In this document: in pieces, positions 19,068-28,368 of the stretch
Layout of the letters: each line of letters opens with the position of its first letter
Numbering within the stretch: position 1 is the stretch's first letter
Source: an uncultured Bacteroides sp.
GTDB lineage: Bacteria; Bacteroidota; Bacteroidia; Cytophagales; Cyclobacteriaceae
Assembly (NCBI GenBank): GCA_902168185.1
Contig: CABHOV010000058.1
Span: 1 to 64,000 of the forward strand
DNA: 64,000 bases
Reading direction: 5' to 3'
Position numbers and translations under genes: made by a program
Notes under the pieces: generated by a model
What the model saw: the letters and a program-made list of their open reading frames with translations, nothing else
Told to the model about the DNA's origin: nothing
Database searches by the model: none

Positions 19068-22000
19068 ATGGAAATTATATCCCAACTTACTCTCCGCGGC
19101 CTATCGGTAGAAAACAACCATGAGGATTCCACTGAGTTCCTCGAAATCAAAGAGACGTTTATTCTCAAAGAAACGCTCAGAAGCGAGCCTTTGCGCACTC
19201 AAACCGTTGCGCTCTCCGAGGATAGTATTTTGGAATTTCAGTTTGACGACGATAGCGTATGGATCAGCGACCCGGCCAGTATGAACGAACTCTTTCCCGA
19301 TGCGTTGGCGAAGTTGAGAGGAATCGACAGTGCGACGCTGGAATTACCTTCCTCATTGTCCAGCCCCGCGAGCGAGCGAGGATTGAAGGACATTGCGTTG
19401 AAGGTATTGAAAATCTTTATCAGGAAAAAAATCGTGGAACCGAAGGTTCATGAACTCGCGTGCAAGCTGGAAGATAAATTACTTAGGGACGACAGAGGGC
19501 TACTTTACATTGACAAGAATTTCAATTTTGTAAGGCGAGATATCAAAGATGATACGCTGCACCTATTGCTCATACACGGCACGGCTTCGTCGACATACCA
19601 ATCCTTTGGCGCGCTGCATTTCGAAAGTGAAGAGAATCCGGTGGAAACTGCTGTCTGGAAATATATTTTTACCCAATATCAGGGAAATATCCTGGCATTC
19701 CAGCACGAAAGTTTAACCAAAAGTCCCCTGGATAATGTCTTAGAGCTAGTCAAGCAACTGCCACAAAATGCAGCGCTACATCTCCTAACGCAATCCCGAG
19801 GCGGTATCGTTGGAGAATTACTGAGCAAATTTCTGGATGAAAGGGCCAATAAAAAGGGCTTCTCGGACGCCGAAAAGGCATATCTCCGCAAGCAAGGCAG
19901 AGCAGAGGATGTCGACCGAATTGGTGAAATTGAGGCAACAATCGCGGGTAAAAACCTTCGAGTCGACAAATTCATTCGCGTCGCTTGCCCTGCCAACGGG
20001 ACAACGCTTGCTTCCAAGCGGCTGGATGTGTGGCTGAATATCATCTTCAACATCACCGGGCTGGCCCTGGGACAGGCTACCAACCCGATTTTCGTCGCAT
20101 TTAAGAACCTTCTGACCGCGGTGGTCGAAACCAAGGACAATCCGGACGTGTTGCCGGGTCTTGCACCGCAAAATCCGGAATCTCCGATCAACAAAGTGAT
20201 CAACAATGTCGACCCTACTGCATTACTCTCTTCCCCATTGCTGATTGTATCCGGGGATAATGAATTCAGTTTCAGACTTAGGGGTCTGTTGACTATCGTC
20301 AGCAACATTTTTTTTATGGCCAAGAATGACTTTGTCGTCAATACAGCCTCGATGTACCAGGGTGCCCGCAGGGTCAGCGGGAGCGCGCAATTTTTCCTGG
20401 ACACGGGCCCCGACGTCAGCCATTTCAATTATTTTAAAAATTCTACGACCCGCACCGCAATATTACGTGCATTGCAAGCAGTTGGTAATGCGCGAGTCGA
20501 CGGTTTTTCCCCCGTCCCCGAAAGTGTCTTTGCAGAGGGAAGAGTACGAGGTATCAACGTCGATATCTCGTTTGGTAAACTTACGCCCAAACCGGTTTCA
20601 GGCTCGCGGCCGATCGTCGTCATACTGCCTGGCATTATGGGAAGTAATCTGGAGGTGGACGATCGGTCGGTATGGGTCAATTTTGCAGCGTTTGTGGCAG
20701 GAGAACTCACTTCACTAGAACATAACGCTGCTAACAACAAGAAGGTCAAGGCGCCTTCACTCGTTGGGGATTCCTATACTAAACTCTACAATCATCTCAG
20801 CTCGGAGTACGATGTAACTGTATTTCCGTTCGACTGGCGCCTGCCGATGCAGGACAATACGGCGCTCCTGAATACAGAAATCCAGGCATTGCTTACAAAA
20901 GAGCAGCCGATCAAGCTCATCGGACATTCTATGGGCGGCGTGCTGGTGCGAGACTTCATGATTGATCATCCCGACACCTGGAATAAGTTGAAGGAGACAC
21001 CAAGTTTCTCACTGCTGTTTCTGGGTTCACCATTGAATGGATCGTTCCGGATCGCATCGGTTTTATTCGGTAGGGATTCCCTCATCAAAAAACTGGGGTT
21101 AATCGATATTCACCATTCTAAAAAGGAACTATTATCCTACTTTTCGCAGTTCCCGGGCATTTTGAGCCTGCTGCCCTTCACAACGGACGCCGCGAACGAT
21201 TTCGCTAACTCCGGCACCTGGACGAAAATGCGGGAGGCACATGGCGACGACGATTGGCCGATTCCCGAAAATGCATTGCTGAACGATTTTAAACGGTACC
21301 GGGATAATAATCTTTCGAAAAGCACTATGGTGGACCTAACCAAAGCTGTGTACATCGCCGGTTTGGCTCAGGGTAGGGATGGTACAGTCTCGGGCTACCG
21401 AATCACGCCGAAAAGTTTGTTTAGGCGCAATGAAACGAAACTCGAATTTCTAGCAACGTTGGAGGGCGACGGCAGCGTGACCTGGGAAAGCGGCATACCT
21501 AAAAAATTAATCGAGACCGGAAACGTTTACTATTCAACGGTTGAGCATGGCGAACTTGCCAACGACCCCAGTCTTTTCGCCGCTATTTCGGATATTTTAA
21601 AAGTGGGTTCTACAAATAAGCTCTCGAAAAGCCGCCCGATGGTGACAAGAGGGATTGGAACGCCAACAAATTTCATCGCTCCCGAATCTTTCGACTTCGA
21701 TATATCGAAAGCAGGATTACAAAACTCGATACTAGGACTGCGGTCGCCGGATACACAATTGACCGCGGCCGAAATACCGCTCGTAGTCTCGGTGGTAAAC
21801 GGCAACCTTAAATATGCTACTTATCCCCTGTTAATCGGTCATTTTGAGAACGATGGCATTATTTCCGCGGAAAAGGCGGTGGATGAACACCTTGGAAAAG
21901 AGCTATCCAGAAGACTGCAATTGGGCCTTTACCCAGGCGCTGTTGGTACGAGCGCGTACATCCCTCCTTCCGTGGATTTCAATTTCAAAGGAGTTATCAT

Positions 22001-24455
22001 TCTCGGATTGGGCAAGCAGGGAGAGCTGAACGAGCGAACTCTCATTACCACTATTGAACAAGGTATCGCAACCTATCTAGTGAGCCTTTCAACCTCTGAG
22101 GGTTCTATAACGCAGGTTACTAAATCCGGTATTTCGGCACTTCTTATCGGCTCTGGCTATGGGGGTATCGGCATTGAAAACTCTGTGAGGGCAATTTTAC
22201 AGGGCGCGCAGAATGCCAACCAGAAGATACATGCGGCTTATAGCCCCAAAGCCGTTCGTATAGAAGAACTTGAATTTATCGAACTGTACCAGGATCGCAC
22301 ACTGGCCTGCCTTCGAGCGGTCAAAACACTTGAAAACGCAGAAGGGTCGGGGCTCTCTATAAAACGGTCCGGAATTGGCTTTGCGGAACAAATGGGCCGT
22401 CGCGTACGTATCCCGATCGAATCAACGGTGGAATGGTGGACGAGGGTAACTGTCAGACGCTACGCAGAAGAGGATCTTGTGTCCCCCGAAAGGCGAAATG
22501 GATTGCTGTTTGCCATCACTACCGACGCCGCGAGGGTTGAGGAGCGATCGGTACACACTTCGGGAAACGAGATCACGAAATTATTGAAAGCAGCGTCAAC
22601 TGATGGCAAATGGACGCCAGAACTGGCCAAATCGCTGTTCGAGCTTCTGGTACCGAACGATTTTAAACCACTGGTGAAGCGTTTGAGCAACGTGTTGCTG
22701 CAACTGGATGATTTTACTGCCTCCATCCCTTGGGAGCTTTTTCAGGATACTATGCTGGATGGAGCACCACTCAGCATCAACTCAGGCATCATCCGCCAGT
22801 TCACGACCAAAAATTTCAGACTGATTATCAATTCGGTTAACGTCAATACCGCATACGTCGTCGCGGATCCCGACCTGTCCGACAGCAACATACAATTGCA
22901 GGCAGCCTTGAATGAAGGGTCAAAGGTGTCGCAACTGCTGGTTGATAAAGGTTTTGGCGTGACGCCAGAGGTCCGCTCGACCTCCGACAGGATTCTCACC
23001 AAGCTATACAGCCAGAATTACAAGGTCCTCCATTTTGCAGGTCATGGTGTTTTCGAATACGGAGAAGAAAAGCAAACTGGGATGTTGATCGGCAAGGATG
23101 TTTTTCTGACTCCCGCCCATATCGACCAGATGAGCAGCGTTCCGGAGCTTGTATTTGTAAACTGCTGCTTCCTCGGGCAAACCGAGACGCGTTCGGAAGA
23201 GCTGACAGAAAACCGTTACGGCCTCGCGGCCAACCTGGGTACGCAACTCATTCAGATCGGCGTGAAAGCCGTGGTCGTGGCCGGATGGGCAGTGAACGAC
23301 GATGCGGCTTTGCACTTTGCCGAGAGTTTCTATAAGGCATTGTTCGAGGGTAAAGCATTTGGGGAAGCTGTCAAGAAGGCTCGCAAGTCTGTTTATGATA
23401 TTTATAAAAACCGTTCGAATACTTGGGGCGCGTATCAATGCTACGGCGATCCTTTCTATCGGCTGACTGCCGTCGATGACGATAGCAAATTCGAGTTTGA
23501 CTTTGAAGTGACGGAATTGGCAGAAATGGAGCTAACCAATTTGAAAAACGAGCTTGACATCGGTACAGACATTACCAAAGCAACCTTAAAATTGAATGCC
23601 ATTATCTTGGGAATTAAAAAGGATAATCTCGAAAGTGCCAAAATCGTGGAGTTACTGGCATTGATCTACACGGGCTTGGGCATGTACGGCGAAGCGATTG
23701 ACGAATTCAAAAGATTAAGCAAAATACTCAAAGCAAACTTCTCAATTAGCGCACTCGAACAGTTTGCCAATGTACAGGTAAAATTTGCGATCCAGCAACT
23801 TAAACTCGGTAAAAAAACCGCCGGCGTTGCATTTGAGGAAATTTCGTCGGCCCTGGCAGACATTCAGACGCTTATCAAATTCGGCGAAACTTCCGAACGA
23901 TATAACATTCTTGGAAGCACATTCAAGCGGCTGGCCATTCTTAGCCAAGGCCAGAAGAAGGAAAAATACTTTGTGCAAGCCTCCGAAGCGTACAAGAAAG
24001 CAGTGGATCTTTCTCCGGCTAAAGACAGGTACTATCCACTTACCAACTGGATTGCGATCGATTATGCATTGCTGCGACCGACTGGCACCCAACCGAATGG
24101 CTCCTCTCGTAACCTTGTCAAAGGTTGGCTCAAATTATTGGAGGAAGAGCTGGCGGCGAAGACTAGCAAGCTCAACGACCGGAAAAACTTTTGGGACTAT
24201 GTCGCAGAAGCCGACGTCAAATTTAACATTCAGCTTCTCAAATACTCGAAAGAGGAGTACACAAAGCTGGGAGAGCTGTACAAGAAAGTATGGAGCTTTA
24301 CAGGGCATCAGGGAAATCGACTTGGGACTATTGAGCAGGTCGAGATTCTCATCGATCTCTACAAATATGTTCAACAAGGTAAAATTGTGAAAAGGATGGA
24401 GCACATCATAGACGTACTAGAAGGACGGAAAGCACCCGATGATACCGACGATTAA
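19068..24455 (+). CDS. Giant alpha/beta-hydrolase - CHAT protease - TPR protein
   Basis: The product is 1795 residues from ATG 19068; a TTG 27 bases earlier is also in frame. Domains in order: an N-terminal region (1-160); a first alpha/beta-hydrolase-like domain with LLLIHGTAS near 167-175 and a serine elbow in the form QSRGG near 242; a second, LCAT/PGAP1-like hydrolase with ILPGIMGSN near 519 and a canonical GHSMGG at about 619-624; a middle region; a CHAT (caspase-family) protease domain at about 1180-1480 with HFAGHG (His near 1324) and FVNCC (Cys near 1365); and a TPR-like helical C-terminus. CHAT proteases with TPRs act in defence, for example with gRAMP/Craspase (known for that family). 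Here lipase-like domains are fused, suggesting a membrane-attacking or protease-activated hydrolase (inference). It is GC-richer than its neighbours, so it has a separate origin. Confidence 0.8.
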   Translation: MEIISQLTLRGLSVENNHEDSTEFLEIKETFILKETLRSEPLRTQTVALSEDSILEFQFDDDSVWISDPASMNELFPDALAKLRGIDSATLELPSSLSSPASERGLKDIALKVLKIFIRKKIVEPKVHELACKLEDKLLRDDRGLLYIDKNFNFVRRDIKDDTLHLLLIHGTASSTYQSFGALHFESEENPVETAVWKYIFTQYQGNILAFQHESLTKSPLDNVLELVKQLPQNAALHLLTQSRGGIVGELLSKFLDERANKKGFSDAEKAYLRKQGRAEDVDRIGEIEATIAGKNLRVDKFIRVACPANGTTLASKRLDVWLNIIFNITGLALGQATNPIFVAFKNLLTAVVETKDNPDVLPGLAPQNPESPINKVINNVDPTALLSSPLLIVSGDNEFSFRLRGLLTIVSNIFFMAKNDFVVNTASMYQGARRVSGSAQFFLDTGPDVSHFNYFKNSTTRTAILRALQAVGNARVDGFSPVPESVFAEGRVRGINVDISFGKLTPKPVSGSRPIVVILPGIMGSNLEVDDRSVWVNFAAFVAGELTSLEHNAANNKKVKAPSLVGDSYTKLYNHLSSEYDVTVFPFDWRLPMQDNTALLNTEIQALLTKEQPIKLIGHSMGGVLVRDFMIDHPDTWNKLKETPSFSLLFLGSPLNGSFRIASVLFGRDSLIKKLGLIDIHHSKKELLSYFSQFPGILSLLPFTTDAANDFANSGTWTKMREAHGDDDWPIPENALLNDFKRYRDNNLSKSTMVDLTKAVYIAGLAQGRDGTVSGYRITPKSLFRRNETKLEFLATLEGDGSVTWESGIPKKLIETGNVYYSTVEHGELANDPSLFAAISDILKVGSTNKLSKSRPMVTRGIGTPTNFIAPESFDFDISKAGLQNSILGLRSPDTQLTAAEIPLVVSVVNGNLKYATYPLLIGHFENDGIISAEKAVDEHLGKELSRRLQLGLYPGAVGTSAYIPPSVDFNFKGVIILGLGKQGELNERTLITTIEQGIATYLVSLSTSEGSITQVTKSGISALLIGSGYGGIGIENSVRAILQGAQNANQKIHAAYSPKAVRIEELEFIELYQDRTLACLRAVKTLENAEGSGLSIKRSGIGFAEQMGRRVRIPIESTVEWWTRVTVRRYAEEDLVSPERRNGLLFAITTDAARVEERSVHTSGNEITKLLKAASTDGKWTPELAKSLFELLVPNDFKPLVKRLSNVLLQLDDFTASIPWELFQDTMLDGAPLSINSGIIRQFTTKNFRLIINSVNVNTAYVVADPDLSDSNIQLQAALNEGSKVSQLLVDKGFGVTPEVRSTSDRILTKLYSQNYKVLHFAGHGVFEYGEEKQTGMLIGKDVFLTPAHIDQMSSVPELVFVNCCFLGQTETRSEELTENRYGLAANLGTQLIQIGVKAVVVAGWAVNDDAALHFAESFYKALFEGKAFGEAVKKARKSVYDIYKNRSNTWGAYQCYGDPFYRLTAVDDDSKFEFDFEVTELAEMELTNLKNELDIGTDITKATLKLNAIILGIKKDNLESAKIVELLALIYTGLGMYGEAIDEFKRLSKILKANFSISALEQFANVQVKFAIQQLKLGKKTAGVAFEEISSALADIQTLIKFGETSERYNILGSTFKRLAILSQGQKKEKYFVQASEAYKKAVDLSPAKDRYYPLTNWIAIDYALLRPTGTQPNGSSRNLVKGWLKLLEEELAAKTSKLNDRKNFWDYVAEADVKFNIQLLKYSKEEYTKLGELYKKVWSFTGHQGNRLGTIEQVEILIDLYKYVQQGKIVKRMEHIIDVLEGRKAPDDTDD

Positions 24456-25019
24456 ATACCACGTTTTTTCTTCAACTCATCCACCGCCGTCAGCCATTCC
24501 TTGTCATTGTCGGCGGTGTTGATCGTAAGGAAGGATTCCCCAGATCTTACTGCTTGAAAATGCCCAGAGAAGCAGTTAATCGCATATGCGGCCAGCCACA
24601 CTGGAGCAATTCGATGAAGAAATAGGTTTACCAAGTTCGTTGGGCCCCAATGCTTTTCCCTCGACTTCTATAATTTAGGGCATTGTGGAAAATCCGGGCC
24701 GAACACGAAAATGACGAAATGCGCAGTTTCCAGTTCGTAACGAATGATATTGTCCAATCTGTACCGGCTCCGATGTTCCGGTAATACCAAGGCTCTAATT
24801 GACCAGTGCTTTTAAGTACTTCCAAATGCGTAGTGTTGAAAAGCTCACCAAGTGCCTGATATCGCTTAGTTTCAAAGATTTCTTTTCGATCTCGTCAGGC
24901 AGTAGGGGGGCTCTTTTGCCTTGTTCCGTTCGAGCCGGAATGCGAATAGATTCTATCAGGATAAGTCGAAAGTCCGACGATACTATATAGAACGTGCTAC
25001 CTGTCGAAACCTTCTTCAA
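24452..25019 (-). pseudogene. Broken minus-strand gene convergent with the CHAT gene
   Basis: Four consecutive pieces read as one protein in shifted frames. The first runs from 25019 to about 24800 (basic, SFTLRIWKYL-like end). A shift then gives a segment from about 24795 to 24663 ending at an in-frame TAG. The same frame continues past that stop as the WGPTNLVNLFLHRIAPVW segment to TAA 24452-24454, with the acidic tail ADNDKEWLTAVDELKKKRG. The last four bases overlap the end of the CHAT gene. No family is recognised. The number of lesions is at least two. Confidence 0.5.
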
Positions 25020-25199
25020 ATTCGCCTAATTTACATTCTGGCGGTCGAGCTGGGCAACAACATCTGCTTCAACCTTCCGGTCCCGGTAAGCGGACAGGGC
25101 CTTTATCTCAGTGCGGCCGGGCAATAAAAAATTTTAAATAAGTGGCGATTTTTGATTAAATTTATTAAATGACAGGTTAAGCAGGAGATACTTCCTTTT

Positions 25200-26021
25200 A
25201 TGCAAAACAGCTATATTCACTATGTTCCGAGACGCGTATATTCTTTTCGTAGGAAAATGCGCCTTCATGAAGAGGAATCGTTGCCAACTCGTACCGAAGC
25301 AGTATATTGGTTTGCTGATGGTCATTCATCAGTTAGCGGCTTTGCCCGTCCAGAATATCATATCACAGGCAGAAAGACAGGGCCGGCCCAAAGAATTTAT
25401 CCTGGAGATCTGTTATGGATAATTGGCCAGCTAAAAACACCCTGGGGCAATCTCACTGCGAGTTTGGACGCAATGTTACTTATTGATGAAGTTATTGATT
25501 TACCAGACGGCCGTAGAAAGTTTATTGCATCGGAAAAGTCTTTGTGGTTTCCGCTTGCTGACGTTGAAGTAGAGTTGCGTAAATTGAAAACGGTTTCGCG
25601 GGGTGGAAAAATTTCCACTCTGATAAGGGATCACAGTCTCCACATAGGACACAGCCTTCAAAGTATTAGAAGATTGCATTGCGACGAGCCTTTGAGAATC
25701 TGGTCTGAAAAGGTGTTGAGCAGTGAGGCATATTTTATTAGCTACCGTCTTTTGGATGGTACAAAGCGCGCATATCTAGCCGCGAAGGAACTGATAGACG
25801 ATGGGCGAGTTGTCTTTTGGGATAAGTGGGCATTACCTAGAAGGTTGTCGGAGCGTAGAGAGTACGTTGACGACGAGACCCTGCATACCTATTTAGAACG
25901 AATGATTAAAGTTTGCCACCATTTCAAATTGATATCCACATTCTCGTATTTTGAAAAGGGGTGTTATGCCCAAAAGGAATTCGTCGCTGCCCTGAGTTTC
26001 GGAAAAAATATTGTCATATAG
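25200..26021 (+). CDS. Two-domain protein with C-terminal TIR-like domain
   Basis: The product is 273 residues. Residues 1-160 form a beta-rich domain with a YPGDLLWIIGQL segment (66-78) and a WGNLTASLDAML stretch. I do not recognise it; the wording resembles domains seen in nucleotide-modification-associated proteins, but that is a guess. Residues 176-265 look TIR-like: AYFISYRLLDG (strand A), VVFWDKWALPRR (box-2-like), a long helix, and the YAQKEF segment whose Glu sits where the TIR catalytic Glu is expected. The domain ends soon after, so the last strand and helix are short. No signal or membrane segment is seen. Flanking DNA is decayed on both sides and no operon partner is present. Confidence 0.6.
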   Translation: MQNSYIHYVPRRVYSFRRKMRLHEEESLPTRTEAVYWFADGHSSVSGFARPEYHITGRKTGPAQRIYPGDLLWIIGQLKTPWGNLTASLDAMLLIDEVIDLPDGRRKFIASEKSLWFPLADVEVELRKLKTVSRGGKISTLIRDHSLHIGHSLQSIRRLHCDEPLRIWSEKVLSSEAYFISYRLLDGTKRAYLAAKELIDDGRVVFWDKWALPRRLSERREYVDDETLHTYLERMIKVCHHFKLISTFSYFEKGCYAQKEFVAALSFGKNIVI

Positions 26022-26257
26022 TGATCGACGCCGCGAGGTTAATTGTTGTTGTTGGATAGAATTATTTTCCACAATTGAAAATTTTGGTATTTTGCGTAGC
26101 TCATCGTCGTAAGAGCCTAATGTTCATATTAACAGAAAGTGAATGATTGAACGCGGGGCATCGACACATGTTAAGAGATTTCATGTGTAATAATTAGGAA
26201 TGGGCGGAATGCATGGTAGTAAATTCGTACTACTAGCCAGAACTTGAGGCGTAGACT

Positions 26258-26720
26258 TTGGACGGATTACAGTTGGCTGGCAATGTTCCGATGCGGAGAT
26301 GCTTAGTCCATCAAATCCGAAATAGCTGCCGATATGTGGTCTGGAAAGATAAAAAAGAATTCAGCCGAGACATGAAGGACATTTATGCAGCGCCTACCAG
26401 GCAAGCGGCCCTGGTCGCATTGGAAAATCTCGAATCGAAATGGAATGGCAAGTACTCTTACACTATTAAAAGATGGCGACTGAATTGGGATGAACTGACC
26501 GTGTTTTTTGATTTTCCATTGGAAATCCGGCAGATCATTTACACCACTAACTTGATCGAGAACCTGAATGGGAAAATTAGGAAATACACCTGATGCCTTG
26601 CAGATAATTTGATTTGCGAAAAGCCTACTTGGAAGCTAGAAAAGTGGATGGAAAAATTGGAACGGCATAGTGAATCGCAACTCGCTTGGAATAAACTTCA
26701 TCACAAGCGTAGCAGGGGTG
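26258..26720 (+). pseudogene. IS256-family transposase, C-terminal part, damaged
   Basis: The frame from about 26258 reads RCLVHQIRNSCRYVVWKDKKEF, then WDELTVFFDFPLEIRQIIYTTN and LIENLNGKIRKYT, the signature C-terminal third of IS256/Mutator transposases including the catalytic Glu region (LIENLNGK). A TGA at 26591 interrupts it. A second frame (26598 onward) carries the remaining end, DALQ to NWNGIVN-like, with internal stops. The N-terminal two thirds are absent here and are found at 4596-5369, ending where this part starts. The 93-codon frame at 26609-26890 overlaps but is in a different frame and is not called. Confidence 0.7.
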
Positions 26721-26964
26721 CTGTTAAGGATTTAGCTTATCACGTCTTTTATTTTTGTACTAGGGATGGAGACAAAGAAAGAAAGGAGAAATTGGTTCAA
26801 CATTTAATTACTTGTTATTTTATTGAGTACGAAAGCCCGGTAAGGGGAGTGGTGCGCTCCGTTTTCCAAGACGTCATAGTCAGCTTTTGATGCCGAATAC
26901 TATCGGTAAACCGGATGAGATTGAAGTTTTTTAATATTTATTAACCCGCAAAACCAAAACGGAG

Positions 26965-27232
26965 CTACGTCACCTTTTCTTTTCCCGATCTGCAGGTCAA
27001 GCTGGTTTGACGATACGAGTTGCTATTTGATTAGTAATCTGTTTTGACGTGTTTTGAGTGGTGGTTGACGTGCTGAGCGCAATATGTCAACTTAGGAGAC
27101 ATGTAGCGACTTTTGCTTTCATCGATGTTGAATTTCAGCGAGGAAACTACTCGACAGGGACTTTTGCCTGGTAGACGAGGAGGTAAACAATCCTGCCGAA
27201 CGACGTATATTTGTAGAGGTTCAAGATGACTA
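26965..27232 (-). pseudogene. Decayed duplicate of the lipoprotein gene 5' end
   Basis: The sequence aligns by eye with 17785-18045 in the same orientation. Shared landmarks are the GATCTGCAGGTC / GGTCTGCAGGTC stretch, GACGATACG(A/G)GTTGCT, CGAGCGCAA-like GAGCGCAA, and, upstream of the start codon, CGACGTATAT. Many substitutions and indels have destroyed the reading frame and the signal peptide. Only the first 50 or so codons and the upstream 100 bases can be followed, so the rest of the copy is gone. It marks an old tandem-direction duplication about 9.2 kb apart. Confidence 0.55.
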
Positions 27233-27439
27233 ATGTAGACCTACATTTTAGGTGCCGATGAGTCCATCGATTGTTTTTGTTATCGAATGATGCAGATATT
27301 TTACTACCGACATGTCTAATGCGGGAAGCGCACAGTTTGATTCGTTTATCCTCAAAGGATGTTGGCCACAAAAGGGGAGTGTATTATTCCGCGGATTTAT
27401 TTTGAAAACTTATTGAACGGTTAGCTTGAAAGCCGATGC

Positions 27440-27887
27440 CTCGATTAATTTGAAGTTGATATTCTGGTGAATAACCACTCTTTACTAAAATACAATCTCT
27501 ACCTCTATCTGAATAAACTGGATATGTCCGGAAGAACACAAACACGGGGCACAATGGTCGATCGTTCGGGCTCGCCCAAGCAACAGCGCAACTTATTACT
27601 TGTTTCTGTTGGTACTGGCGCGTCGCCTACTCCCGGAACGTACGGGAATTTTGTAGACACGATCACCTCGCTGCCGGATAATCTAATGTATTCTAGTCTT
27701 GTTGATCAGGATTTCAGTTGTCGGACATTTCCTCAGCCAGGACGGACTCGACCAACTTGGTCTGGAACATATCAAATCAAAAAATGTTCGCAAACTTGAT
27801 TCGGTAGAATTTTTGAAGCAGCTAAGGGAAGTCGGAAAGGCTGCTGCGGAGCAGGTCCAATTTACGCATATGGGTAAGTTCACCTGA
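27440..27887 (+). pseudogene. Patatin-like phospholipase, C-terminal remnant
   Basis: From about 27450 the text reads VNNHSLLKYNLYLYL, then LLLVSVGTGASPTPGTYG and ITSLPDNLMYSSLVDQDFSCR. These match the DGG-xxx-NNP segment, the llSvGTG strand and the NLMYSSLVDQDFLCR stretch of patatin-like phospholipases. A frame change near 27730 then gives LGLEHIKSKNVRKLDSVEFL and EVGKAAAEQV, the usual end, to TGA 27885-27887. The N-terminal nucleophile motif is absent and the DG(A/G) dyad is already degraded, so this is a relic. Patatins serve as membrane-damaging effectors in some CBASS systems, which fits the island. Confidence 0.65.
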
Positions 27888-28368
27888 CAACATTTGCATT
27901 TGTGAACGGATTTGTTTTGCAAGCATCCCACGTTATGCAATTGGGGGGAGTGCCTTAAAGTGCCAAGTTTGTCTGTCGCAGTGTTCATCGCAATTGAAGA
28001 TTTTATGCTGTCAGCATGTATTCATGGATGATGACGGGGGAGCCTACTTAAAGGGCCGAGATCGACGGAGATATCTACTTTGGTTGCGAAGCCCCGCTTT
28101 AAAAAGCATTATTGCGGTACCTAGCAGCTCGTTTCTTTTCTGAAACAGTAGAAATAGCTATTTCAAATAGATTTTCCTGATTCTATCTAGGCTAGAATGC
28201 GACCTGTTTTTTGGTAAATTGACAAGATTGGGTTCCGAAGTGAACGGAGAAAATTCTGTTTGCAATAGCATATATTACAAATTTCGGAGACCTCCTTGTG
28301 GAGGCAAGATTAAGTGTTTAGTTTCAATATATTGAAGAACTTATATATGTAAACCTTAAAACCTTGAA
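27888..28368. other. Intergenic DNA
   Basis: About 480 bases with no protein-like frame. The AT-rich last 100 bases before the ATG at 28369 probably hold the promoter of the following operon; no exact Bacteroidota promoter match stands out. Confidence 0.45.

Noticed and set aside
19679-20428. A 249-codon minus-strand open frame inside the CHAT gene, and many similar ones through 24404
   Set aside because: These are antisense shadows of a gene with clear domains on the plus strand; they have no motifs or plausible starts.
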